Source: Cunninghamia lanceolata
Taxonomy: Eukaryota > Streptophyta > Pinopsida > Cupressales > Cupressaceae
DNA length: 64,000 nucleotides
Assembly (NCBI GenBank): GCA_027924645.1
Contig: BSBN01000334.1
Coordinates: 4,836,001-4,900,000 of the forward strand
Direction: 5' to 3'
The notes below the pieces were generated by a model that had not been told where the DNA came from, searched no databases, and saw nothing but the letters and a program-made list of their open reading frames with translations. Of the stretch, positions 11,591 to 22,756 are shown in pieces. Every line of letters begins with the position of its first letter. Position 1 is the stretch's first letter. Position numbers and translations under genes: made by a program.

Positions 11591-11659
11591 AACAAAGGCT
11601 AAGTATTAGAGCTTGATTTTATCGACTTTCTTAGACCTATATCATTGCATGATAAAGTG

Positions 11660-11680
11660 CCAATTGGGGGGAATTTAATA
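11660..11680 (+). promoter_or_regulatory. Internal purine tract of element D
   Basis: AAGTGCCAATTGGGGGGAATT lies upstream of gag. The relative at 62377-62399 has AAGTGCCCTATTAAGGGGGG followed by AATT at the same relative place. Conservation in both copies suggests a functional tract, such as a secondary plus-strand primer. This is inference. Confidence 0.45.
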
Positions 11681-11849
11681 TTTCTTGTTTTAACTCTTGT
11701 AGTTTTTCCTTACAAAGATGAAGGGTTATTCACACACTCATATTATAAAGTGCCACTTTTATGTATTAATTTTTTAGGGTTATACATGCATTTTGTAAAT
11801 CATTGAACTAACATAAAGTTTAAAAGGGGGTAAATTATCTAATTCAATA

Positions 11850-12960
11850 ATGGGGATAACAAATCATCCATCCATCACTACTTTGGAAAATAGAAACTAC
11901 AAGTCTTGTCATGATGGTATCCTAACACATTGTTAATGGATTCATCTATTGCCATATTTGTATGGGCTTATTCCTAAACCAAGTACAATTTGGCAAAAAA
12001 TTGTATGGGAAAATAAGAATTATCGTGTCTTAGGATTAATTGGCTTGAGTCTTATTGACCACACTCAGTGGGTTCCTCTATCAAACATTGATTGTCCTAG
12101 AGTTCTTTGGACCAAACTATGGGAAAAGTATGGAGATCCCAATGAACCTTCATTCTTAGATAATCCCACTATAGACATACTTATTTCCCTTGATGATGTT
12201 GATGGTCCTTTCTATTTCGATGATACTAAAGAGGAACTTGCTTATTAGGAATGTCTTGAATGTACTAATAACACAAAGACATACTTTCTTTCTTCTCCTC
12301 TTACTACACCTCCTGCATTGGTAGATATTCTGTCACCTCCTCTTGTCACTTCATAATAGTTTAGAGTCACTTCCTTGAGAGATTCTAGATCTTCCTTGAA
12401 GTAGGATCACATTTGTCTTCTTGATTCACATCATTGGGACCAATTTCTATTACTTGTCTATTTGTAGAGTTTGATATTTTGGATCTAGATGACACCATTG
12501 AGGCCATCAGTCTTCTCTTTGATGTTAGTTTCAATGAATCTGCAACACCATTAGCCTCTTGATATATTCATTCTCTACATATGTTTACATATGGTTTTGT
12601 ACTATCATCATCTTCATCTATTAGGATTACACCTAATATGATTATGGCATCCTTTGGTATCAACACATGGGAACACCTGAGTAGTTTTCAAAGATACCAA
12701 AATGGGCATCATCACCCTTGGATTAGCTTCAGTATGATTCAAGAACATACATGTTCCTGCACATTCCTATTTAGAATGGGGAGGTATTCTGCATCTTCAG
12801 TTGGTTTCATTTCTTCCCAAGGGGAGGAACATTGTTCTACATTCTTGGATTTACATCTACATCCTTTGTCGATCATCCAACCTCACCACAACAAGACACA
12901 TATTATGTGGGGGTCTCATAGACCTTCTATCATTTTCTCTGCTATGTGGGAAACATAGAT
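11850..12960 (+). pseudogene. Degraded Copia-type gag of element D
   Basis: From the ATG at 11850 the frame reads MGITNHPSITTLENRNYKS, then (after a stop) LPYLYGLIP, then IDCPRVLWTKLWEKYGDPNEP, ending at 12246-12248 (TAG). NYKS, the short G-x-I/V-P stretch and LW..LW..YG are features of the UBN2/DUF4219 gag family that forms the particle core in Copia elements. Beyond 12248 the DNA still matches the homologous gag at 62876-63538, but with frameshifts. No protease, integrase or reverse transcriptase follows. Confidence 0.68.
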
Positions 12961-13154
12961 TGTACTCAGTGAAAGTAGTACTTCTTCAGTTGTATAATTT
13001 CTTTTCATGCATCTTTTCTCTCTTTTGGAGGATAGTTTTTTCCTATAGGGTTTTCTATGTTATCTCCACTTCATGAGAGATTACTTTTTATATGGATACC
13101 TCAGTAGGCCTAGTAGCCAAGACCCATCTCTTCTTGTACCCACCTAAGCTATGC

Positions 13155-13164
13155 TTAAGGGGGG
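13155..13164 (+). promoter_or_regulatory. Polypurine tract of element D
   Basis: CTTAAGGGGGG ends immediately before the 3' LTR start TGTTAGTG. The same tract precedes the 3' LTR of element E and that of the TRIM at 42824-43830 (minus). Confidence 0.8.
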
Positions 13165-13430
13165 TGTTAGTGTAAAAATTTAATATTACCTACATAGTCT
13201 AAGTAATATATTTGCACATGGCTTTAACCCACCTTAGTTGGTTATGTGTTGACTCGTAGAGTCCATCAAAATCATCCAAGATACATGTCGACACTCCTTC
13301 GCCACTTTGTGGAGATGGATTACCACCACTAGTGGAGTGTTGGAGTTGACTCCTAATTCAACCCAACCTCCTCACCTATATGTACAACACCTTGTTCATA
13401 ATCTAATTCACTTCAAAAAATTTATCAACA
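13165..13430 (+). repeat. 3' LTR of element D
   Basis: Aligns with 8358-8634, including the hairpin-forming block ACTCC...GGAGTGTTGG. The last 20 bp (after AATTCACTT) no longer match the 5' LTR, so the end is approximate. Confidence 0.7.
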
Positions 13431-16400
13431 TTCCTCTTATTGATTCTACAAATTCTTCATATAATCATTTTCTTCATTTTTGATTGGCTTGAACACCTCT
13501 CTTGAAACATTTAATGTGAAAAATACTCTACTAATTTCTACCAATGGAAACTCCAATAACATATGACATGTTTCTTGTGCTCCAATGTTTCTTTCAATGA
13601 GGGATTGTATTAGAATTCTGCTATATGCTCTTGAAGTTCCTTTATCTAGGTTTTCAATGTTTGTAAGTCTCATTAACATACAGTGATATGTTTCTGAACT
13701 CTTTTTTTTTTTTTGCACACTTTGCAATATAATTCATTACAACATGTTTTGAGAGAATTGGTTTCCAATCTACATTTTCTTTCCATAACTAAAGTATGTT
13801 ACGATTATCTATATATACTTGATCATCATTTCTCACAGGTTTATATATTTTATCTTTTGTGGCTCGATCTTCAAATAAAATAGATTCTTATATATGCAAT
13901 GGCCATGGTGCATTGTATTTACAAATGAAAGGTGACATGTTAGTTTATATAGATATTTTAATTATTTCTTGTTACAAAACAAATGAATGAATGAACACCT
14001 TAGCTACAAACCATTCTTCCCCTTTTTTACGTATTCAATCAACCTCTTTACACATCGTATAATGTTCAACACAATTGAGTAACTCTTCATAGTTGCATTC
14101 CAAGTCTATCTAACTTAGTTGTTATGTATTTCAAAGACATCAATGTTGTGTAAAATTTTGTTTGACCTACCTTGGAAAACATAACATATGTTATCAGTTA
14201 AAATAAAAACTTTTTAAGTATATGTATTTTGAAATAAACATAGAATTGAGAATTACTATCATACTTGTATGTTTCATTAATGTGGATCTGCCCATGGATT
14301 CCATGCATGAAAAGTATAATTGAAGTATTTTTGAGCATTTTGTCTTTCATTATCATTTCCCCAATCAAGGTTGTCTATGTTTGGTGCTCCCTCTAACCAT
14401 ATGAATCCATGCACATGTGGTGAACCTCTATGTTGTCATTCATATATAGACCAATAAACTTTTACTTTCATTCCCTTTTGTAGTATCTCTTTTTAAAACA
14501 TCGTATATTGTAGGTGCATGTAATATACCATGCACTATGTGGGTAGTTAATAGTATGTTTTCACCACCATTTTTGTTATTCTTGTGGATTAGTTGGTTGT
14601 GTTCCTAGCATTAGTGCATGAAAATCTAACCAATACATATCTATTGCACTCAAAAATAAGATAATTGTTGGCATTCCAATTTAGTGTAAGAGGTCGGTTA
14701 ATTTAGCTTGACATTTTGTCCATAAGACCTTGTATCCCTTAGTGTCATACCAAAATGAATCAAAAGATCAGCTAGATGTGAGTGGCGGATGTTTTCCATA
14801 TCCTCTTGTAACTCATTGATTGTAACTGGCATGTATTGAAAGCTCTTTTTGACAAATAGAGCAAATGAATTTTGTGCATGATGTCTCATAATCATATTCA
14901 TCATGTAATCTCGAAATCAGGGGTCTTGTCCAAAATGGTTAACTCTATATCCAAATAAATGTTTAATAAATTCATGTAGACGGATTGTCCTTAATCATGG
15001 TGCTAACCAATCACATCATCCATCTAGAAATAGTGTTGGGAAAGTCATATCAAGTAGCCCTATAGTTGCATACTCATTCACCAGAGATGCTCCAATTCCT
15101 AGCAAATCAATTAGTGATTTGGGATATGCATTAAGGTTATTTACCCATGCATGGATTATTTTCATCTCTCTTGGGATATTTGGTGGTTTGGAGGTCATTG
15201 ATGTAGTGTGATAAGTAATGCTTCCTTCATCCATCTCTATCATTGGACCCACAAATACATATTCATTTGCATCAGAATGAAACTCCATATGAATTGAATT
15301 TAATTGGTCAAAAACATTTTCATTTGAATTGGATGTAAGTTCACTAAGAGTATTTTCATCAATTTGAACATCTCTATAGAATCTATCATGTTCTATTTTA
15401 TATTTAAGTACTTTGTATACCATCTCTTTATTGATTGTAAAATTGTAATTTGTTCCACATTGATCCTACCAATAAACAATAATAATCAATAAATATTTTA
15501 TTTGATGTGGCCAAATGTTAGCTATTTGTTTTACTTCTTGTGGAAAACTTATGGCATGTGATTTATATTTATATTCACCTCTAGTTGCATGTGTGACTAA
15601 AGTGTTGGGTTGACATGTGCTATCAACATTTCCTCAACTTGTGTTATGTATGCAAGTTCTAGAAGTAGTCGACTAGGATCTATGTTGTTTAATGTTGGAA
15701 ATTAATGCTCATGCTTCTCTTGCTGATATATATTACAAATATGGCCTTCACCTATACCTGAATAACCATCATTGTAGGGTAAATTTATTGACAATTATAA
15801 CACATGCTCAGTGCAACATTTTTATCTAGTCCATGTTGAACAATCACTTGTAAAATTTTCAAGTCAATCTCAACATTTCTATTATTATTAAATGTACCTT
15901 TATCTCTTTCATTTTGTGTTCTTTACAATCATTGTCATCTTCTCAGTTGAGATGTTAAATCCTCTTGTGCACTATTATTTTAGACATGATTTTAGTTATC
16001 AACTTCATTGTATCCTAGACTCTATTCGTTGGCATTTGTAGCACACAATCTATTGTAATATAATTCATCCCTTCAGAATTAACCTCAGCATTCCCATGAT
16101 CTTGATGATGTATTTGAACTAATTCATGGTCATGTTCTTGTAGTTCTCTTTCTATCCCATTAAATTGATCTAAACACATATCTCTTTGCAATCTTCTTAA
16201 TATATATTTCCCCTCTTGAGATGTTCATACATGATGTGTTATCATCTCATCTGCTTGTTGTCTCATTTGTGCTTCAATATCTTCAATTGTCATATTTGCC
16301 CTACATTTAACATGTCTTTCTCTATCATTTTAATTTTGATGATTTATTTCTTCATCTCTCTGTGCATCTGTCATTCGTTCATGTCATTCTCTCATATAAT

Positions 16401-16470
16401 TCCAGGCATATTCTCTTTGATGTTCCTTTTTTTGCTCTTCATTTTTAAAATCTAACATATGGTGAGGCAT
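13431..16470 (-). pseudogene. Helitron Rep (HUH endonuclease) and middle region, broken
   Basis: N-terminal part of the Helitron Rep/helicase gene that continues at 8357. Rep nicks and rejoins single-stranded DNA in rolling-circle transposition. Reading on the minus strand, a frame opening at 16470 starts MPHHMLDFKNEEQ. The stretch 15016-15423 ends LLDMTFPTLFLDG, the 'FP.LFP.G' start of the Helitron-like N-terminal domain. 14698-14904 carries LFVKKSFQY, and next comes IDMYWLDFHALM ('D..WPDLH'). At 14395-14425 the frame gives RGSPHVHGFIWLEGAPN, which contains the HUH metal-binding motif (HVH at 14409-14417). Further on are YEELLNCVEHYTMC, RNDDQVY and WKENVDWKPIL, then YIAKCAKK and IGAQETCHMLLEFPLVEISR, all Helitron blocks in the right order. 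Many stops and frameshifts are present. Confidence 0.85.
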
Positions 16471-17230
16471 CCTAAAAGAATATAAGATAACATATCAATC
16501 AACGTAATACATTTTAATATTACATTATAAACAATTAAATGTACAAATGATTCCAATTTATTTTTTCCATAATATTGACTAATCATTAACTATTAATTTT
16601 TTACTACATTTTTCGTCAACAAATACTCCAAGATAAAGAATGAAGACTATTTTTAATTTTTAATATAACATCTATCAAATTTGTGAAAGAAAAAATATTA
16701 CGAAGTGAGTATATCTATTCATAAAATGGACATTTTGTGGGCCTTACTATTGCATAGAATTATTTTAAAAAGGGAACTAAATTCATACAAATACAGATTC
16801 AGATGGGTTTATTAAATGTGTCACATGTAAATATCTATTAGTGAGAAAATCAAGAAAGGGAGATTTTACGGGAGTTCAATTGATCCCATGTCATGTGGAA
16901 TGTTTTTTGGGGAATATATATTATGATGTTTGTAAATTGTAAAATTTTATTTGACTTGTTGAACATCGGCTAAAGGTGTGAGAAATAAATAGAGTTTTTT
17001 AGTCATGCAAAATTGTGTACACTTTGCACAATGTTATAGGTAATAGTAAGTTGCATATTATGAAAAATTATGTAGATTTTTATTCCTTAATTCGTCTCAT
17101 GTTTAAGAATAACCATGCTACAAATATTTTTCCTTACCACATTAAAAATCTTTTTAATGATTTCAGTTAGATAGAGTAGTTGATGCCTAAAAGCGAATGG
17201 AGCTATAGATGGAATTATTAATTTTCTAGA
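16471..17230. other. AT-rich region, no gene seen
   Basis: Sequence upstream of the minus-strand Helitron gene. A Helitron 5' end (TC after an A) may lie here, but nothing distinguishes one candidate from another. Confidence 0.4.
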
Positions 17231-17256
17231 TTTTTGTGTTTGTGTGTGTGTGTGTC

Positions 17257-17288
<32 letters not shown>

Positions 17289-17348
17289 TGTACGTATGTA
17301 TGTATATGTATATGTATGTATGTATGTATGTATATGTATATGTGTGTA

Positions 17349-17384
<36 letters not shown>

Positions 17385-17454
17385 TGTATGTATGTATGTA
17401 CGTATGTATGTATGTATATGTGTGTCTATATATACACACACATGCATACGCATA
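17231..17454. repeat. (TATG)n microsatellite
   Basis: Long runs of TATG tetramers with TATA and TG interruptions. Open frames on both strands here are pure Met/Tyr/Val/Cys or His/Thr/Tyr/Ile repeats and not genes. Confidence 0.95.
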
Positions 17455-17829
17455 TGTTCGCAGTGAGCTGCCCCCTTGTCAGTGAGGTGTTCAATGGTAA
17501 CCTCGGGATTCGTGACATGGTAGTGAGCCTCCCATGGATCTGGGTTAAGTCTGGTGTTTGTAGCGAGCATTAAAAGATTGAGCTTTTGGTGCAATAACAA
17601 ATGATTCCAACAATTGGTATCAGAGCCATGGGTCATGGGTTTGAATCCTTAGGTTGCGTTGAAGGGGAGATTGTTGGCAGTGAGTTGTGCCCTTGTCAGT
17701 GAGGCGTTCAATGCTGACCTCAGGATTTGTAACATGGTAGTGAGCCTCCTGTGGATCTGGGTTAAGTCTGGTGTTTGTAGTGAGTGTTGAAAGCTCAAGC
17801 TTTTGGCGCAATAGAAAATGATTCCAACT
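17455..17829 (+). mobile_element. Complete TRIM (375-bp miniature LTR retrotransposon)
   Basis: Two 158-bp direct repeats (17455-17612 and 17672-17829) flank an internal domain of only 59 bp. The LTRs begin TGTT(C/G)GCAGTGAG and end GATTCCAAC(A/T), with a shared core ATCTGGGTTAAGTCTGGTG. The internal part holds a primer site TGGTATCAGAGCCA at 17615-17628, an exact tRNA-iMet complement over 14 bases. It also holds a polypurine tract GAAGGGGAGAT at 17661-17671. Nothing is encoded. It sits between a TATG microsatellite and a TA/TATG microsatellite, so a target duplication cannot be told apart from the repeat. The internal GGGTTTGAATCC (17638-17649) resembles a tRNA B-box. Confidence 0.88.
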
Positions 17830-17959
17830 ATATATATATATATATATACGTATGTATGTATGTATACACACACACATATACATACATATATATACACATA
17901 TATGTGTATATATATGTGTGTGTATGTATATGTATATATGCATATGTATATTTATATGT

Positions 17960-17990
<31 letters not shown>

Positions 17991-18150
17991 TATATGTATA
18001 TATGTATATGTATATATATATGTATATGTATATATATATATGTATATGTATATGTATATATATATACATATATATATGTACATATATACATGTAGATATA
18101 TGTATATATATAGATGTATATATATGTATAGATGTATATATATATACATA
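17830..18150. repeat. (TA)n/(TATG)n microsatellite
   Basis: Alternating TATA, TATG and CATA runs on the right side of the TRIM. Apparent open frames on both strands are repeat artefacts. Confidence 0.95.
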
Positions 18151-18439
18151 CTTTGCTTAATTTGCAATGAAGGCCTGAGAGTGTTACAAATGAGCAAGAT
18201 ATGCAAACAATTCTCTCTATAAACAAACTTAAAACCACATTGAGTCAATAGTTAATCTTGTACATCTTTGTTTCTTTAACCTCATTATAGTAGAAGTTGA
18301 TTTGGGAAAAAAGCAATCGCATGGTCCTTTAGTAGAAATTCACAAATTATCAAAATCATAGTTCTGTATTATATAACTAGAGATTCCCTAGAAAACATTT
18401 CATTCAGTCTATGCCCATGTGGATTAATTCTTTCCACCC

Positions 18440-19414
18440 CTTCCTCATGTCCTCTGCCTATGTAACCCTTGACCTTGTGAAGCTACTTCACCTCCAGCCA
18501 TGCCATAATCATTATAATAACCACCATCTTGAGCAGTACCACCAAATCTACCTCGACCACGACCTTGGCCTCTATGAAAGTCATTGCCATTATAATTACC
18601 ATCGTCACAAAACATGCCCCTGCCATGACCTCCCCTGGTTCGTGGAGCAAAGTCCATAGTACACATGCCATTGTCATTAAAACTACCATTAGCATATTGT
18701 GCACTACCACTGGATCTACCCGTACCACATGCTTGACCATGAGGAGGGACATCACGGGTAACCCTTAAAAAATCAACATGTTGTAAAATGTCTTAGTTGT
18801 GAAATTCAAGTGACAATCAACAATGGTTGAAATTCAAGCGACCAATCGACAAACAATAGCGTCGACAATGTCGACTCAACTGGTTGATCTAAACCATTAG
18901 TATTTAAACAGGTTGAAATTACTGAAAATAGTCAGCACAACAACGTGTTAGCTATTTAGGGTCAATCGAGATCACCATTAGCCATGCCAGAATCATTGTA
19001 GTTGTTATTATCTTGTACTGCATTACCTAAAATCCTCTACCATGATTAAAGAAACTTTGACCTCTACCACAACCACAACCACAAAAATGTCCACAGCCTT
19101 GAGTCCATCCATTATCTAGAGCTTCATAATAGCCTCATGTATCACCATTCTGATAGTTTCAAGAAGAAACATTTGCTCCTCTGTCAGTCCCCCTCCCACG
19201 TGCATGAACTTTTCCTTTCATATCTTGAAGAGAATCCTCTCCCTCGCATTCATATTTAGGTAGAGGCTTGACTTGATCAACTGGTAGTTGTGGTTGATAA
19301 CCTGTAGATGATGTGTCAATTTGTCTTGTGGACAAAGTGATTGTTATCATGGATGCATGCCTCATCATTGCTAATAGTAAAATACCTTCTTCAGGAGACT
19401 ACCACATATATGTG
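18440..19414 (-). pseudogene. Alba-family DNA/RNA-binding protein, C-terminal part (pseudogene)
   Basis: Continuation of the Alba-like gene that starts at 23008. On the minus strand the segment adjoining the LTR insertion reads W(stop)SPEEGILL. The clean frame from 19368 then gives MRHASMITITLSTRQIDTSS and GYQPQLPVDQVKPL, the last strand of the Alba domain and the conserved linker of plant long Alba proteins. An RGG-type tail follows: 19159 onward carries degenerate Gly/Arg repeats, and 18445-18666 gives RTRGGHGRGM, GRGRGRFGG and GGYYNDYGMAGG. An insertion of about 200 bp near 18770-18970 interrupts the tail. Arg codons changed to Cys or stop fit CpG decay. Plant Alba proteins bind RNA and DNA:RNA hybrids. 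This copy cannot make protein. Confidence 0.85.
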
Positions 19415-22400
19415 TGTTGCAGAAGGAACAAGATCCTCTACCTCTAAACCCTACTCACACAATTTAACACAAATAGAAATTCATTGCTGATAAAATAAGA
19501 TTGCAACAAGCAAAAGAAAATTCTTCTTTATTCATTCATTCTCAAATACATTAAAACTATGAAAATGATAAAATCAGGCCTTCTAATTTGCCTCTCATTT
19601 CTCTCATCTGCATAATGTCTTCTCCTATCTACAGACTTCCCTTGGGCATACACAGTCCCAAGTTTGTAGCCTTTCTCTTGGACTGAGATTTCTCTTCCTC
19701 TCTTAGTTCCTTACCGGTGATTGACTCTCCCTATAACCAAGCCCTTTTTCTCTAGCCATCGTCTACTCTCAGTTACCATGCACCATCACATTAATACAGA
19801 CTTCTCAAACATTTCAAGAAGCCCATAATTTCAACTTCCACACCAAACAAATGGTTACAATAATGTTCAACTATCAAAGGCATCTTGAACCATCAAAGAG
19901 ACACAAACTACACTCTCTCCAAACTCTCAAAGTTCTCTTGACAACCATATTACTCGCCAAGTCCTCCACCATCAATCAACACTCGGCCAATCCCCACTTT
20001 CCCTTGGGGTCAATTTGGGACCCACCACAAGACTAGTGGGCTGGCGTGTATTGCTTGGTTAACTCTTTATCGACCCATCGAGGGGACTGACTTCATAGTC
20101 CCAACAAAATGACATTGTCTCACCAACACTTAATGAACATTCAACACCATCAGCTCATCGAAGAGACTTTAATCTGAGTCCTGTTGAAGTCAATAGGTTC
20201 CATTGATATCAGTGAGACATGGGATTTTGTCCCAATGATACAACCACCTCCCACTAATAAGCTTTTAGTCTATCGATGGGATTCTGTACTATATCCTGTC
20301 AAAATGGAGCTATTAGGCCAATGAAGGAGTCTAGCTTTGGTAAATTCTAAGTCATCATACATAAAACCATGATGAAAACTAAAATTTTTTTTGGTTGATG
20401 CAGGATAGTTGGTTCACCCAGGATGCTCCTACATCAGACACATCAGGTAGAGAATGTGTGAGCATAGGCTCACAAAGTGTAGTTGAGTACTCAAACTACC
20501 CTTTCAGGTTGCAATCAACCTGCAACAAACTCCATCATTGTCCAAGAACTAAAAATTAATATTTCTTTGCCCTTTTCCAGCACTAAGCTGGGACACTTGT
20601 TGACCTCCTCCACCAAGTGCGCATTTTATTCCTCCTTCCTCTCTTCTCATCCTTCACTTTCATGGGCTTCAACCCACCACAAACTAACAGCCTCCACCAA
20701 ATCTCTCTTGTCACATCCTCTACAACTTCTACCCATAGGTAGGCATCTCTACTCCACTCTACCACATTGACACATTCCACAATTTTCTCTACCATGCTAC
20801 TCATCTCATGAAGTACATGCACATTAAACCCAATATCACAAAACTCATAAACAATAGAGTTTACCTCATACTCCTTCGCTGCACCATTGTCATCAAGTGT
20901 AACATTCTTCTTTACTCCAACATCATTATGTGCAACATTGTTCACTACTACATTGAACAATTCTTCAATCTTCTATATCTCTTCACCAAGCAACCCTTGA
21001 TCTTCATTAGGTTCCTCATCAAACACTGGATGATCATGAATCATCAAACCTTCTTCTTTACCAGTCACTTCTCCTTTCAAGAATCTTTTGATTTTGCTCA
21101 TCTCCTCTTTCAGTAGGAGATCATCCTCACCAACTTCTCCTCAAACATAGGACTCCCAAAGTCTATTTTATGCACCTTTTCATCTCTATCTTTTTCTTTT
21201 ATAGCTACAACCTTTGTACAGTCCATGGCTGCAAACTGATCTACTGCACACATGCTATCACCTACAAACAAACAATTATCAGAATAAACATGGGATTCTT
21301 CTCTACCCACTTTCTTCTCTACATAATTCTCCTTTAGGTTTTCATACAACTCTTTCTTCAATTCTTCCAATAACTCTTCACACATCTTTGCAACTCATTC
21401 CTTCCATCTTTGTCTTCTCCATCTCTTCAACACTGGGATTGTCAAAAACCAAGACAATCACAAAACCTCTCCTCCTTTTCCTTATTTTCTCCATCAATAA
21501 CTTTGAGTCTTTCTTTCTCTCACCGTTATAGGACTCCTTCACACCTACCCCGTCTCTTGAGCTTTTCTCAGATTCTTTACTCTCTCCTTCATGGCTTCAA
21601 TCTCTCAACTAATCAAGACTTCACACACCTACAATGATGCTTTCGTGTTCTCACAATCGCCTTCTCTATTGCTCCATAGGTCCTGGTGGATACTCTCCAC
21701 GCTCAGGAACAACCTATTCTAATACCACTTGGTGCAAAAGGAAGAAGATCCTCTGCCTCTAAACCCCACTTGAATAATTTACCACAAATAGAAATTCACT
21801 GCTGATAAAATAAGATTGCAACAAGAAAAAAAAATTCTTCTTTATTCATTCATTCTGAAATACATTAAAATTGTGAAAATGGTAAAATAAGGCCTTTCAG
21901 TTGGCCTCTCATTTCTCTCATCTACATAATGACTTCTTCTCTCCATAGAGTTCCCTTGAGTATACATTGTGCCAAGTCACTAGCCCATCTCTCGGACTAA
22001 GTTTTATCTTCATCTCTTAGTTCCTTATTGGTGATCGACTCTCCCCATAGCCATTCCCTTTCTATCTAGACATCGACTACTCTCAATTACCATGCACCGT
22101 CACATTAATAAAAACTTCTCAAATGTTTCAGGATGCCCATTATTTCAACTTCCACACTGGACAAACGGTTAGAATACATTTTAACTCTTAAAGGCATCTT
22201 GAACCATTGAAGAGACACAAACTCCACTCTCTTTGAACTCTCAAAGTCCTCTTAACAACCTTATTACTCACCAAGTCATCCACCGTCGATCAACACTCAG
22301 CTAATCCCCACTTTCCCTTGGGGTCAATTCGGGACCCACCATAAGACTAGCAGAGTAGCAGGCATTTCTTGGTTAACTCTTTATCAACCCATCAAGGGGA

Positions 22401-22751
22401 TTGACTTCATAGTCTCAGTGAAATAACATTGTCTCACTGATAGTGAATGAATAGCCAACACCATCGGCTCATTGAAAAGACTTCAATCTGTGTCCCACCG
22501 AAGTCAACAGGTTCCACTAATATCAGAGAGATATGAGATTCTGTCCCAGTGATACAACCACCTCCCGCTGATAAGCTTTTAGTCTATCGATGGGATTGTG
22601 TACTACATCCCATCAAAATGGAGTTGTCAGGCCGATGAAGGAGTCTAGATTCGGCAAATTCTAAGTCATCATACACAAAACCATAACAAAAACTAAAAAT
22701 TGATTTTGGTTAATGCAGGATAGGTGGTTCACTCGGGATGCTCCTGCATCA
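19415..22751 (-). mobile_element. Element F: non-autonomous LTR retrotransposon without pol
   Basis: Two LTRs of exactly 1,022 bp (19415-20436 and 21730-22751) are flanked by the target duplication ATGTG (19410-19414 and 22752-22756). Read on the minus strand the LTR starts TGATG(C/T)AGGAGCATCC and ends TTTTGCACCA. The primer site TGGTATTAGAATAGG lies just inside the right-hand LTR (21713-21727), which fixes the orientation as minus. The 1.29-kb interior encodes no reverse transcriptase, integrase or protease. It splits the Alba pseudogene. Confidence 0.85.
20437..21729 (-). pseudogene. Internal Lys/Glu-rich remnant frames of element F
   Basis: The only notable open frames are minus-strand: 21110-21385 (begins MCEELLEELKKELYENLKEN, a likely coiled coil) and 20583-20960 (charged and Val-rich). 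They may be pieces of one older gag-like protein broken by frameshifts. I recognise no family, and no zinc knuckle is visible. Confidence 0.4.
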
Positions 22752-22756
22752 ATGTG

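Larger units (their letters stand above)
8358..13430 (+). mobile_element. Element D: small non-autonomous gag-only LTR retrotransposon, interrupted by a LINE
   Basis: Two related LTRs (8358-8634 and 13165 to about 13430) enclose a primer site, a degraded Copia-type gag and a polypurine tract, with no protease, integrase or reverse transcriptase. Removing the LINE insertion and its duplicated target leaves about 3.1 kb, the same size as the relative at 60831 (element E). It is inserted in the Helitron gene. I could not find a clean target duplication, and the right-hand end is uncertain by about 20 bp because the two LTR ends differ there. Gag-only elements like this depend on another element's polymerase. 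Confidence 0.75.

Noticed and set aside
16216..16455. Plus-strand hydrophobic open frame
   Set aside because: It is antisense to the Helitron N-terminal coding region, whose minus-strand reading has recognisable context.
17218..18248. Many overlapping open frames on both strands, rich in Tyr, Met, Val, His and Thr
   Set aside because: They are translations of TATG/TA microsatellites and have no coding meaning.
18483..18755. Met/Val-rich minus-strand open frame over the Alba tail
   Set aside because: It is an off-frame reading of the RGG-type coding sequence at 18445-18666.
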